DNA from: Blautia wexlerae
Lineage (GTDB): Bacteria; Bacillota; Clostridia; Lachnospirales; Lachnospiraceae
Length of the DNA: 64,000 bases
Direction: 5' to 3'
Assembly (NCBI RefSeq): GCF_013300825.1
Contig: NZ_JAAIMY010000020.1
Location: 1-64,000, forward strand
Position numbers and translations under genes: made by a program. Positions 1 to 9,121 of the stretch are shown in pieces. A model generated the notes under the pieces. That model was not told the origin of the DNA, searched no databases, and saw nothing but the letters and a program-made list of their open reading frames with translations. The first letter of the stretch is position 1. Each line of letters opens with the position of its first letter.

Positions 1-99
1 TATAAAACTCAACATATACTTATATGATTTTATAATTTATATTTAACTGTTAATTTCCTCCATCCATAAAAACATATCATTAATAATGTAATCCAAAGA

Positions 100-129
100 A
101 ATCAGAGGAAAATAACTTCACCTCTGATT
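100..129 (-). terminator. hairpin downstream of the nitroreductase gene
   Basis: AATCAGAGG and CCTCTGATT form a 9-bp stem with a 12-nt loop. It lies 21 bases past the nitroreductase stop on that gene's strand. The U tract is weak (TTTC), so termination is plausible but not certain. The remaining left edge of the window (1-99) is AT-rich with no gene seen. Confidence 0.55.
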
Positions 130-150
130 CCGTTCTGTCAATCCTATATA

Positions 151-690
151 TTAATACACCTTCACAATCTCATCCAATTCTTTACGTCTAGGCCTCTTTG
201 GCTCCTCTGCTGCCACACCCACAGCAATCACTGCCACTACCGTTTCCTCTTCCGGAATATCCAGCACCTTCCGAAGCTTCTCTCCATCCCTCAGCCCCAT
301 GATCAAAGTTCCATACCCCAGTTCTGCTGCCTTCAAAACAAAATTTTCATTCTGCAATCCCAGGTCATAGCATCCCCAGCCATTGCCCAATTCATTATCC
401 GCAGTTTTGTCATTCTGGAAACCAGCTTTATCTTTTACAAAAGTAGTTACAACCAGTACTGCATTTTCAGCCTTACGGGCATTTCCCTCAGGCAGACATT
501 CCCTGCGTACTCTCTCTGTCATCTCCTCAGACAATACACAATAATATCTCCCTGTCTCAGTATTCTTCCAGGAAGGAGCCTCCTGTGCAGCGCCAATCAT
601 CTCCATCAGTTCTTCTTTTGTGACCTTTTTGTCTGTTGCATATTTTCGAACACTTCTTCTTACTTCTATCAATTTCTGAAATTCCATCAT
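151..690 (-). CDS. nitroreductase family protein
   Basis: A 179-aa FMN-dependent oxidoreductase of the nitroreductase fold. The N-terminal FMN phosphate-binding run RRSVRKYA (about residues 11-18) and PSWKNTE (about 39-45) are typical; the family uses NAD(P)H to reduce nitro compounds, quinones or flavins, and the true substrate cannot be read from sequence. Length is normal for the short clostridial type. GGAGGAACTGG precedes two consecutive ATG codons, so the start could be one codon later. It appears monocistronic, 36 bp downstream of the L,D-transpeptidase and with its own hairpin after the stop. Probably a cytosolic homodimer. Confidence 0.9.
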   Translation of the reverse strand: MMEFQKLIEVRRSVRKYATDKKVTKEELMEMIGAAQEAPSWKNTETGRYYCVLSEEMTERVRRECLPEGNARKAENAVLVVTTFVKDKAGFQNDKTADNELGNGWGCYDLGLQNENFVLKAAELGYGTLIMGLRDGEKLRKVLDIPEEETVVAVIAVGVAAEEPKRPRRKELDEIVKVY

Positions 691-726
691 CCAGTTCCTC
701 CTGTTGTATTTTGGATTAAGCTGTTT

Positions 727-2169
727 TTAATATATAATAATGGGATATCCACCGTCAATATTTTCATAAATAATTGCAGCCTCTTCTTCCGGCAGATTGA
801 TACATCCATGACTTCCGTTTCCTATCTTATAACGATTTCCTCCAAAAGCCGACTGCCAGGGCGCATCATGCAGCCCCTGCCCGTAGACAAAGGGCATCCA
901 GTATTTTACCTTGGTATCATATCCGTATGCATCGCTGGTAAGCGTAAAAGGACTTGCTTTATAGGCAATGGGCCAGGCTCCCGTATAGGTATGTCTTTCC
1001 TCTGTAGGTGCTCCGCTGACAATATCCGTTTCCGTCACCAGCCCTCCATCTTTGTACAGCCAAAGGTGCTGTGCATCCAGGCTTACTTCTATATAACTGC
1101 CCGCCAGATCATCCGTTCCGTTTCTCTGCATCCCCTTGCTGCTGTATACCGGTTCACGGACCACATCCTTGCCGCTTTTCAGATCAGAAAGCAGCTGGCT
1201 TAGCTCTCCGCTCTGATCAATCCTGTAACCATATTCATTATCCTCCACAGTCACATCCGTACCCATAGAGGTATGAAAGGTTCTGGGAACATAAATGGTA
1301 TTGTATTTATTGGCAAGCTGTGAAATAAAGGTACCTGCCTGCTCCTGATCAATTATGATCTTTGTTCCCTGAATACTGATCCAGGAATTTACAGTTTTGG
1401 AATCCAGAGTCTCTGTCGTATTTCCAAAGGTATAGGTTATGGTAGCCTTGCGGTATTTTTTCAATTGTCCGTTTAGGCTTTTCAATTCCTTTTTCAATTC
1501 TTTTGAAGCCTTTACAGAAGGCTGCTTATATGCCTGCTGGTTCAGATCTATCTTGACTTCACCGGTGAGCAGCTTATCCTGAAACTCTGCTTCCAGCGTC
1601 TTGTCCACGTAATTTCGAAGACGTTCTTCATCAATCTGTGTCCCTGCCACCTGCTTTACTATAACAAATTTCTTGTTCTTCTTGCTGTATCTGATCTCAG
1701 CATTTTGGGCTTCCGTTCTTTCTTTCTCTCCAAAATGATCTTCTGTCAAAGCAGCTTGTTCTGCTGTCTCATCTTTGTTTACCTGATATTCTATTTTGTA
1801 ATTTTTCCAGGAGGCCAGAAACGTCCTTGTCTGGTCACGCTGCTGTTTCAAAGCTGTAAGTGCAGACTGAAGTGTTCCCTCATCCAGAGAATATCCCAGT
1901 TCCCCTACAGTTGTCTGATATACCTGACTGCCATCCTCCCGGAAAACAACCTTTTTATCCTGAAATGCTTTCCGGATGGTCTGTCCGGCCTTCTCCACAT
2001 TCTGACCTGATACATCCAGACCATATATGGTAATTTTTCTCCCCAGTGTGTCCGTATCCACTTTATGTATATAAGCCAACAATCCTCCTCCCAGAAATAA
2101 AAATACTGAAATACATATCCCCAGGATAACTTTTATCTTTTTCTTTCTGTTTTTTTCTTTATTATCCAT
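727..2169 (-). CDS. L,D-transpeptidase (YkuD) with peptidoglycan-binding domain
   Basis: A 480-aa membrane-anchored cell-wall enzyme. Residues 1-12 are very basic, followed by one transmembrane helix (about 13-34). The central 300 residues resemble the PG_binding_4 domain seen in such proteins. The C-terminal YkuD domain (from about 355) has the catalytic SHGCINL motif with nucleophile Cys near 456 and an upstream GLHD histidine. The family makes 3-3 peptidoglycan cross-links or attaches proteins to peptidoglycan outside the membrane. Start ATG follows GGGGCGGGAA. It sits downstream of the solute-binding/two-component group but is separated by a hairpin, so it is probably independent. Its role could be vegetative wall or spore cortex. 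Confidence 0.93.
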   Translation of the reverse strand: MDNKEKNRKKKIKVILGICISVFLFLGGGLLAYIHKVDTDTLGRKITIYGLDVSGQNVEKAGQTIRKAFQDKKVVFREDGSQVYQTTVGELGYSLDEGTLQSALTALKQQRDQTRTFLASWKNYKIEYQVNKDETAEQAALTEDHFGEKERTEAQNAEIRYSKKNKKFVIVKQVAGTQIDEERLRNYVDKTLEAEFQDKLLTGEVKIDLNQQAYKQPSVKASKELKKELKSLNGQLKKYRKATITYTFGNTTETLDSKTVNSWISIQGTKIIIDQEQAGTFISQLANKYNTIYVPRTFHTSMGTDVTVEDNEYGYRIDQSGELSQLLSDLKSGKDVVREPVYSSKGMQRNGTDDLAGSYIEVSLDAQHLWLYKDGGLVTETDIVSGAPTEERHTYTGAWPIAYKASPFTLTSDAYGYDTKVKYWMPFVYGQGLHDAPWQSAFGGNRYKIGNGSHGCINLPEEEAAIIYENIDGGYPIIIY

Positions 2170-2211
2170 TTCCCGCCCCTGTTCTTTTGTACTCTTTTTA
2201 AGCCTAATAAG

Positions 2212-2253
2212 TTTCAGGCAGGCTATAAAAAATGTTTTACAGTCTGCCTGAAA
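2212..2253 (-). terminator. hairpin downstream of the lipoprotein/two-component group
   Basis: TTTCAGGCAG and CTGCCTGAAA form a 10-bp stem just past the lipoprotein gene, before the L,D-transpeptidase start. The U tract is poor on the minus strand (CTTATTAG), so it may be a partial terminator. Confidence 0.5.
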
Positions 2254-2310
2254 AATTATACCAGAAAAATATATGATTTTGTAATTTTTATTTATACCAA
2301 AATATTTGCA

Positions 2311-4020
2311 TTACCTGGAATCCTCCCGGATTGCTTTTACCAGTTGATCCCCTCCCTGTTCATACCATTTGCTTACGAATTCATCAAAATAGGATATGGG
2401 GCGCTTCCCCATGATAATCTGGATAAAAGTATTCTTCTCCAGAGTACCAAGAGTCTGAGGAATTTCCAGATTTGAAGTTTGCAGATAGATTTTCTCAGGA
2501 GTCCTGTAATCCGATTTCACCAGAAGACCTACTGCAGAAATGCGGGACTTGTAAGCTGCCCAGTCCTCCACTGTCACATTCTGCCCCTCCATATAATTTC
2601 TGCAGGCCTGATAGTAGGATTTCTCAATAGCACTGAGTTTCTCTTCTTCCATATCTCCTGCAATTACCTTCTGAATATGCTCTGTCACACGATAAGTGGC
2701 TTCATTGTAATCCACATTGATCACCAACGGCCTTGCTGTAGGATCCACATTCAGGGCAAAATAGCTGTTCATTTCATCTGCATCCTTTGCTTCATACCTG
2801 GTATAATCAAAAAGTACACTCAAAATCTTCATTACAATTTCAGGATGCTCATAACCTTTTCGCACCACTACATATTTGTTGTCTCTGAATGTAGAATAGG
2901 TTTCTGCCGTTTTCTGTATTTCTGCCGGAAAATAATATGGCTCCCAGTCAGAGTCCGGATCTTCTTCATACTCATCCATAAGAGGATTATTAGGCGTCCA
3001 CCACAATCCGAAAAACGCCCCGCACTTTCCGCTGACTACCAGATCCCTTAGATTATTCTGGGCCCGCAGTGCAAAATTCTCATCCAGAATTCCCCTTTCA
3101 TAAAGCTGGTTCAAATATTCCAGTGCATTCTTCGTCTCTTCTGTAAGAGAACCATATACCACTTCTCCATTCTCACCCTTTTGCCATCTCTGGGGATTGG
3201 CTCCGAATTTCTGAAAAATAGGGTCAACAGAATAACTACTACTCGTAGTTCCCACCAGTGAAGTATCACATACCAGTCCGATAGAATCTTCTCCAGGTGC
3301 TGCACCCATTCTGTTTTTCTGAAAAGCTTCAATAACATCAAAAGCTTCTTCCAGAGTCTGCGGTTCTTCTAATCCCAGCTTATCCATCCAGTCCTTACGA
3401 AGCCAGAGCAGGCAGGGACCATGATCAATAACAGTCTCAGGCATTGCCATCAGCTTCCCGTCATATTTCACAGAATCCAGAAGCTCGGTTCCATAACTGG
3501 AATACATAGCTTTGATTCTGTCTGTAGTACAGGATTCATACACCTCTGTCAAATCTTCTATCAGATCGTTTTCCACCATTTCATCCAGCATTTTCTTGTC
3601 CGAGATCACCATGACATCAGGGAGCATCCGATCTTTCACAATCACATTGACAAATTCATCATATCTGTCTTCACTTTCCATGTATGTGTTCTCATTCTGG
3701 ATATTCAGCATCTTTTTCAGATAACGGGTATATTCATTATTTTCATAAGTCTGTCCCTGGGGCAGATTAGAATTATTGGCACCATTCATCTGGGCAAGAG
3801 TATAGGTCACAGTTTCAGGATACTTTCCATAGGGAGTTGTCCGGGCTTCTTCCCAGTCCCCGGATTCAGTTTTTTTCTTTTCCTCAACCCCATCCGCTTT
3901 TTCTGCTTTCTGCTGTGTCTCCTTTGTTGCTTTATTACATCCGCTTTGAAGCAAAGTTATTCCCAGAATCAGAATTACAAAAAGCTTTTTTCCTGCCTTT
4001 GTCACACTCTGTATCATCAT
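2311..4020 (-). CDS. extracellular solute-binding lipoprotein, family 1, paired with YesM/YesN
   Basis: A 569-aa predicted lipoprotein: basic N terminus, hydrophobic stretch 13-24 and LLQSGC with Cys28 as the probable acylation site. The long mature part (LRKDWMDKLGLEEPQT region and others) resembles the large sugar/oligosaccharide binding proteins of the LplA/YtcQ type. Its start overlaps the histidine kinase stop by 4 bp (ATGA), so it is translated from the same mRNA as the two-component system. No permease follows it; the transporter to the right has its own binding protein. I infer that it captures ligand for that transporter or presents ligand to the kinase. Family assignment is firm, role is inference. 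Confidence 0.85.
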   Translation of the reverse strand: MMIQSVTKAGKKLFVILILGITLLQSGCNKATKETQQKAEKADGVEEKKKTESGDWEEARTTPYGKYPETVTYTLAQMNGANNSNLPQGQTYENNEYTRYLKKMLNIQNENTYMESEDRYDEFVNVIVKDRMLPDVMVISDKKMLDEMVENDLIEDLTEVYESCTTDRIKAMYSSYGTELLDSVKYDGKLMAMPETVIDHGPCLLWLRKDWMDKLGLEEPQTLEEAFDVIEAFQKNRMGAAPGEDSIGLVCDTSLVGTTSSSYSVDPIFQKFGANPQRWQKGENGEVVYGSLTEETKNALEYLNQLYERGILDENFALRAQNNLRDLVVSGKCGAFFGLWWTPNNPLMDEYEEDPDSDWEPYYFPAEIQKTAETYSTFRDNKYVVVRKGYEHPEIVMKILSVLFDYTRYEAKDADEMNSYFALNVDPTARPLVINVDYNEATYRVTEHIQKVIAGDMEEEKLSAIEKSYYQACRNYMEGQNVTVEDWAAYKSRISAVGLLVKSDYRTPEKIYLQTSNLEIPQTLGTLEKNTFIQIIMGKRPISYFDEFVSKWYEQGGDQLVKAIREDSR

Positions 4021-5711
4021 GATGTTTCTCCCTTTGGAATCCGCATTTCTACTACTGTTCCCTTACCTACACTGCTGGTGATACGAATTTTATATTCCTC
4101 TCCGTAAAGCAGACAGATTCGATCGTTCACATTTTTCAGCCCATACCCTTCTGCCTGGTAAGTAACCAACGATTCTGCCACTGACTGTTCCATTCCCATT
4201 CCATTATCTTCTACCCGGAGAAGTACTGCATCCCCGGCATCCAGAAAGGACAGCTGCAGGATTTTATCTCCTTCTTCTTTTACATCCAGTCCATGCTCTA
4301 ATGCATTTTCTACCACTGGCTGCAGGATCAGTTTAGGGACTTTTTCTGCTTTTACCTGCGGATCAATCTTCCACTCTACTGTAAAATCATTGTCATGCAT
4401 CACCAACTGAATAGACAGATAAGCTTCAATATTACGGATACAATTCTCCACAGTTACCATATCCTCTCCCTTGCTCAGAGCTGTACGATAAAAAGTAGAT
4501 AAATCCAGAGTCACCTTACTGATTTCTTTCTGACCGCTCTTAATAGCCATCCAGTTAATAATGGAAAGAGAATTATACAGAAAATGGGGATTGATCTGTG
4601 CAGTAAGCGCTTTCAGCTCAAATTCCTTAAGAGCTATTTTGTTTTCGTAAACTTCACTGATCAGACGGTCAATCTCCCCCATCATCCTGCGGAAGCTTCT
4701 GATCAGAACCCCCACCTCATCCTCTGCATCGCTGGTAACCGTAACCTCTCTGCTTCCATGATTTACCTGATCCATATTTTCCGTAAGCATTTCGATCTTG
4801 CGGGTAAATAATCTGGAGAAAGCCATACCCAGAATAAAAATGATCAGTACACAACCTGCGATCAGCGGAATCTCAGCAAACAACATCTGATAAACTGATT
4901 TTTCTACAGATTTTTTAGTTTTATACAGATAAAACTTCCAGCCCGTATTCTGACTGGTACTATTTACTGCTACATATTCTTTGCTGATCTGCTCTAAAAT
5001 TTTATCCGATTCCCCTAAATCTGCCAGGTCATTATCCTGAATGTTCTCATCGCGGTACACAATATTCTGGCTCTGATCCAGCACCATAGTTCCAGATTCT
5101 TCTGAGATAATATTTTTCAACGGTTTGAATATTTTATTGTAATCCAGAGTAATACACAGAACCGCCGTGCGGTTTCTTCCGTCGTAAATATTTCTCACTG
5201 CCGCAATCTCCGGTTTTTCCGTATTTACCAGCCACTGTACCTGCACTTCATCATTCAGCTGGCTGCTCCACCATTCCTGTCCTATCTCATCCATAGGTAC
5301 AAGAGTATATTCATGTCTCACTTTAATACTGTCTGCAAAAATCTGTATCTGATTGATAGCATCATGATAGGATTTAGGCACTGTGAGAAGAGGATCCACA
5401 ATCTGGGTATATTTGGCATATGCCACATAATTATCCATGTTTTTCTCATTGATCATTTCTTCAATATCCGGAGAATAGGTAAGATAATTGATCAGTCCTG
5501 TATATACTTCGATCTGGCTGTCAATACTTTCTCTGGTCTGTTCCAGGATGGATGAGGTATCCTCCACTTCATTATGGCGCACCAGCCTGCTCATACTGTT
5601 ATGGCTGTACAGAGCAAGCATCGTCATAGGCACCAGACTGGATGTCACCAGCAGGATTGTAAGCTTATGACGGTATTTCATATCTCTAAATTTCTTTCGG
5701 ATTCTCTTCAT
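4017..5711 (-). CDS. sensor histidine kinase, YesM/LytS-like
   Basis: A 564-aa membrane sensor kinase. One helix near residues 16-36, a roughly 240-residue extracellular sensor region, a second helix about 280-305, then a HAMP-like linker. The phospho-acceptor motif INPHFLYNSL places the His at 376, typical of His_kinase/YesM proteins. The ATP-binding domain has VEDNGMGM and GYGLKN. I chose ATG at 5711 because AGGAAAGGAAC precedes it; the frame stays open 26 codons further without a better ribosome site. It overlaps the regulator gene by 26 bp and the lipoprotein gene by 4 bp, so the three are co-translated. Expected to phosphorylate the AraC-type regulator encoded just upstream. Confidence 0.92.
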   Translation of the reverse strand: MKRIRKKFRDMKYRHKLTILLVTSSLVPMTMLALYSHNSMSRLVRHNEVEDTSSILEQTRESIDSQIEVYTGLINYLTYSPDIEEMINEKNMDNYVAYAKYTQIVDPLLTVPKSYHDAINQIQIFADSIKVRHEYTLVPMDEIGQEWWSSQLNDEVQVQWLVNTEKPEIAAVRNIYDGRNRTAVLCITLDYNKIFKPLKNIISEESGTMVLDQSQNIVYRDENIQDNDLADLGESDKILEQISKEYVAVNSTSQNTGWKFYLYKTKKSVEKSVYQMLFAEIPLIAGCVLIIFILGMAFSRLFTRKIEMLTENMDQVNHGSREVTVTSDAEDEVGVLIRSFRRMMGEIDRLISEVYENKIALKEFELKALTAQINPHFLYNSLSIINWMAIKSGQKEISKVTLDLSTFYRTALSKGEDMVTVENCIRNIEAYLSIQLVMHDNDFTVEWKIDPQVKAEKVPKLILQPVVENALEHGLDVKEEGDKILQLSFLDAGDAVLLRVEDNGMGMEQSVAESLVTYQAEGYGLKNVNDRICLLYGEEYKIRITSSVGKGTVVEMRIPKGETS

Positions 5712-7224
5712 CGTCACCTGTTCCTTTCCTGTAGGACTCAGGGCTGCTTCCGTAATATTCCCGGAAGCTTCGACAAAAATAGGATACATTGGAGAATCCT
5801 ACTTTTTCACTTACCTGTGCCACCTTCATATTTGTGCTGCACAGAAGCTCCTTTGCCTTCTCCATACGGAATACCCGGATAAAACGGTTCAGGTTCATTC
5901 CTGTTTCCTTTTTGAAAATAAAACTCAGATATCCTGAGGACAAATATACCTTTTCTGCCAGCATCTCCAGGCTCAGATCCTCTCCGTAGTGCTGATAGAT
6001 GTAATTTTTCACTGCAGCCACCTCATTTCTGGATTCACTCATAGAACGTTCCAGAAAATTTTCATACTCCCGGATATTCTCCTCAGTAACCTGAAGAATC
6101 TGTGAAATATCACTGCAGTTGTACAGTCTGTCAATCTCCTTATCCAGGCGGCGTTCCTCTGAAAACTGTGTTTCCTCAAACAATGCCTGGATCACATTGG
6201 AAAATACAAATTTAATATACATAGCCGAAAACTGGGTACTGCTTTTGTATTTGTCCGTAAGGCACTGAAAATGGACTTTCAGCTGCTGAATGTCCTTTCT
6301 GCTGATGTCCTCAGAAATTCTCTGCATCAGCTGGGAATCCTGGACAGCCTTGTCCACATGACTGTACTCTTCCTCCTCATTGGAGAATACATGATTCTCC
6401 GGATGATAAAATCGCTCCTCCATCTGCTGTTCCAGCTCTGTCATGATCTCAGGCAATGCTTCACAGCCCTCAAACTTCCTGCTTACTGCCAGATGAAAGC
6501 TTCCCGGATACTGGCGCTTCATCACAGTATACAGCTGATTGGCTACCAACAGATAATCGCAATATACATCGTTAAACAAAAACAGAGACTGTCTGGCATT
6601 CAGATTCAGATAGAAAAATATTCTCCGCAGTTCCTTGCGCATATCCTCTGCCAGATTCTCATCTGCAGTATCAAAAAAATTCTGGGAGGATTCCACCAGA
6701 ATGGCACAGTGCCACTGATTCCAGGTATCCAGGTTGATCATTTCTCCGGCTTTTTCCAGAATTTCTTTTTTTCCTGTGTAAATATAATTCTGGAGAAAAT
6801 ACTGCTGGAGAAAATCCTGTTCCTTCTGATCTCTGATCTTGCGGTTTTTATTTTTGTCAATTTCACTGCGTACCTTTTCCAGTGTTTCACTGAAAATATC
6901 AGGATCCACCGGTTTTAAAACATACTCCTTCACTCCATAACGGATTGCCTCCTGGGCAAAGGAAAAATCGTTATAGCCACTAAAGATTACGATCTGCAGC
7001 TCCTCTTTTTTCTCTTTTGCCTTCTTTGCCAGTTCCAGGCCATCCATATGAGGCATTTTAATATCTGTCAGTAGTATATCTATCTCCTCATTTCTCAGGA
7101 TTTCCAATGCCTGGCGCCCGTTGGAAGCCTCAGAAATCTCAAATTCTCCCTCTTCCCTGGAAAGCAGAAATTTAATTCCCTCTCTCTCTATTTTTTCATC
7201 ATCAACCACTAATACACGATACAT
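5686..7224 (-). CDS. response regulator, YesN family (CheY receiver plus AraC DNA-binding domain)
   Basis: A 512-aa regulator. The receiver at 1-120 has the acidic pair DDE at 8-10 and phospho-acceptor Asp54 in LLTDIKMP. A long linker of about 270 residues follows, then an AraC-type double helix-turn-helix (from about 405) with LSLEMLAEKVYLSSGYLS and VGFSNVSYFCRSFREYYG. It is the first gene of the group with the kinase and lipoprotein. YesN-type regulators normally activate nearby sugar transporters; here the importer at 7.3-10.4 kb is the obvious target, and a pair of direct repeats near its promoter fits such a protein. Confidence 0.93.
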   Translation of the reverse strand: MYRVLVVDDEKIEREGIKFLLSREEGEFEISEASNGRQALEILRNEEIDILLTDIKMPHMDGLELAKKAKEKKEELQIVIFSGYNDFSFAQEAIRYGVKEYVLKPVDPDIFSETLEKVRSEIDKNKNRKIRDQKEQDFLQQYFLQNYIYTGKKEILEKAGEMINLDTWNQWHCAILVESSQNFFDTADENLAEDMRKELRRIFFYLNLNARQSLFLFNDVYCDYLLVANQLYTVMKRQYPGSFHLAVSRKFEGCEALPEIMTELEQQMEERFYHPENHVFSNEEEEYSHVDKAVQDSQLMQRISEDISRKDIQQLKVHFQCLTDKYKSSTQFSAMYIKFVFSNVIQALFEETQFSEERRLDKEIDRLYNCSDISQILQVTEENIREYENFLERSMSESRNEVAAVKNYIYQHYGEDLSLEMLAEKVYLSSGYLSFIFKKETGMNLNRFIRVFRMEKAKELLCSTNMKVAQVSEKVGFSNVSYFCRSFREYYGSSPESYRKGTGDDEENPKEI

Positions 7225-7255
7225 AGCTTCTAACCTCCTACCCCCTTATATATAC

Positions 7256-7296
7256 AAATAAAGATAGTTCCTGCAATTATGGAACTATCTTTATTT
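7256..7296. terminator. symmetric hairpin between importer and regulator genes
   Basis: AAATAAAGATAGTTCC and its exact complement GGAACTATCTTTATTT flank a 9-nt loop: a 16-bp perfect stem. On the minus strand it ends the permease transcript or limits read-through into the response regulator gene. Confidence 0.8.
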
Positions 7297-7341
7297 TCAG
7301 TCACTTATTATCCATATCAGCCTGCGTCTGATACTATTTTA

Positions 7342-8181
7342 TCATCCTTTTACTGCACCTGCAACAACACCTTCAATAATATATTTCTGGCATACCAGGT
7401 AAACAATAACGATCGGGATAATATCGATCATAATACTTGCCATCATCGGTCCCATCTGTACATGACCGAAGCTTCCGCGGAAGTACTGTACTGCCATAGG
7501 AATTGTACGATATTTCTTAATATCCAGTACCAGGGTCGGCAGAAGATAGTCATTCCATACCCACATCAGCTGAAGGATTGCAGTGGAGATAATGGTAGGC
7601 TTCAGAATCGGGATCAGGATCTTGAAAAATACCTGTAACGGATTACATCCATCGATCAGGGCAGCCTCTTCAATTTCCAGCGGGATTCCCTTTACAAAAC
7701 CGGTGAACATAAATACTGCCAGTCCTGCACCAAATCCCAGATAAATAATACAGATATTATAAGGAGTGTTCAGTTTCAGTGTATCTGCTGTCTTTGCCAG
7801 AGTGAACATAACCATCTGGAAAGGAACTACCATACTAAATATGAACAGATAGTATAAAATCTTGGAAAGCACTCCATTTACACGGACAATATACCATGCA
7901 CACATAGAGCAGCACAGCAGGATCAGTACTACTGACATAACTGAGATTACAAGGCTGTACCAGAAAGATTTCAGGAAATCCATCTGTGTTACGCTGGCTA
8001 CATAGTTTGTAAATCCATTCCATATTTCACCCAGAGGAAGTTCAAATACTCCTGTAGTTGTAATGGCTGATTCCTTTTTTAAAGAGTTTAAAAGGATCAG
8101 TATAATAGGATAAATCCAGAGAAGGGACAGTATGGTTAATATAATTGTAGGAATAATACTTTTCTTTTTATTGTTTTCCAT
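7342..8181 (-). CDS. carbohydrate ABC transporter permease, MalG type
   Basis: A 279-aa integral membrane subunit with about six helices. The cytoplasmic coupling helix is visible as EIEEAALIDGCNPLQVF, the EAA motif that docks to the ATPase. No ATPase gene lies here; importers of this CUT1 type commonly share an MsmX-like ATPase encoded elsewhere. The start ATG, preceded by AAGGAGGTG, overlaps the stop of the previous permease by one base (TAATG), so the two are translationally coupled. The transported sugar cannot be told from the permease. Confidence 0.93.
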   Translation of the reverse strand: MENNKKKSIIPTIILTILSLLWIYPIILILLNSLKKESAITTTGVFELPLGEIWNGFTNYVASVTQMDFLKSFWYSLVISVMSVVLILLCCSMCAWYIVRVNGVLSKILYYLFIFSMVVPFQMVMFTLAKTADTLKLNTPYNICIIYLGFGAGLAVFMFTGFVKGIPLEIEEAALIDGCNPLQVFFKILIPILKPTIISTAILQLMWVWNDYLLPTLVLDIKKYRTIPMAVQYFRGSFGHVQMGPMMASIMIDIIPIVIVYLVCQKYIIEGVVAGAVKG

Positions 8182-9035
8182 TACTGCTGCACCTCCTTAG
8201 ATGATGTTGCTTTAAGCTGAATAAGAGCAATGGCTACAACCAGAATAAAGAATACAACTGCTTTTGCCTGACCGATTCCCTTCCACTGTGGTCCGCTTCG
8301 TGCATAGAATGTATCATAGATATTCAAGGCAAGGAGCTGAGACTGCTTGGCAGGATCTCCGCCTGTAAGAGAAAGGTTCTGGTCGAACATTTTAAATCCA
8401 TTTGTCAGTGTAAGGAAAGTACAGATTGTAACAGACGGCATGATCATCGGTAATTTAATCTTGAACAGAATCTGTCTGGATGTAGCTCCGTCAATCTGTG
8501 CCGCTTCGATAAGGTCAGGTGAAACATTATTCAGACCTGCCACATAAATGATCATCATATATCCGATCTGCTGCCAGCACAGAAGGATCAGCATACCGAT
8601 AAATCCGTTCTTTGCAGACAAAGCCAGCAGCGGCTGTCCCCATTTGGATAACAGACCATTTAATAAGGTCTGCCAGATGTATCCAAGAACAATACCGCCG
8701 ATCAGGTTTGGCATAAAGAATACTGTTCTGAATGCATTGGTTCCCTTGAATCCTTTTGTCAGCGCCAGTGCAATGGCAAATGCCAGAACATTGATCAGAA
8801 TACTGGATATAAAGGCAAATGCCACAGTCAGCCAGAACGCATGGCTGAAAGTATTGTCAAGCAATATTTTCTGATAGTTTGAAAATCCTACGAAAGTAAC
8901 ATCCTGCACTGTGGTAAATTTACAAAATGAAAGGTAAATTCCCCAAATAAACGGCCACAAAAATCCGATTATAAATGCAGCCAGTGTAGGCACAACGAAA
9001 ATCGGCCACCACTTTTTGATTGTTTTTCCTACCAT
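8181..9035 (-). CDS. carbohydrate ABC transporter permease, MalF type
   Basis: A 284-aa six-helix permease of the CUT1 family. The EAA coupling motif reads LIEAAQIDGATSRQILFK. It forms a heterodimer with the MalG-type subunit encoded next. It is 86 bp downstream of the binding-protein gene, with a hairpin in that gap that probably lowers permease expression relative to binding protein. Confidence 0.93.
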   Translation of the reverse strand: MVGKTIKKWWPIFVVPTLAAFIIGFLWPFIWGIYLSFCKFTTVQDVTFVGFSNYQKILLDNTFSHAFWLTVAFAFISSILINVLAFAIALALTKGFKGTNAFRTVFFMPNLIGGIVLGYIWQTLLNGLLSKWGQPLLALSAKNGFIGMLILLCWQQIGYMMIIYVAGLNNVSPDLIEAAQIDGATSRQILFKIKLPMIMPSVTICTFLTLTNGFKMFDQNLSLTGGDPAKQSQLLALNIYDTFYARSGPQWKGIGQAKAVVFFILVVAIALIQLKATSSKEVQQ

Positions 9036-9080
9036 GGTAAATCTCTCCTCTTCTTCCCACTCTCTGCTTAGAATCTATAA

Positions 9081-9108
9081 AAGGGAGACAGGAATCTCTG
9101 CCTCCCTT
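9081..9108 (-). terminator. attenuating hairpin between binding protein and permease genes
   Basis: AAGGGAGGCAG pairs with CTGTCTCCCTT (minus-strand sense), followed by TTTTATAG. Such a hairpin after an importer's binding-protein gene typically gives excess binding protein by partial termination. Confidence 0.65.
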
Positions 9109-9121
9109 ATTTTTTTATTCA

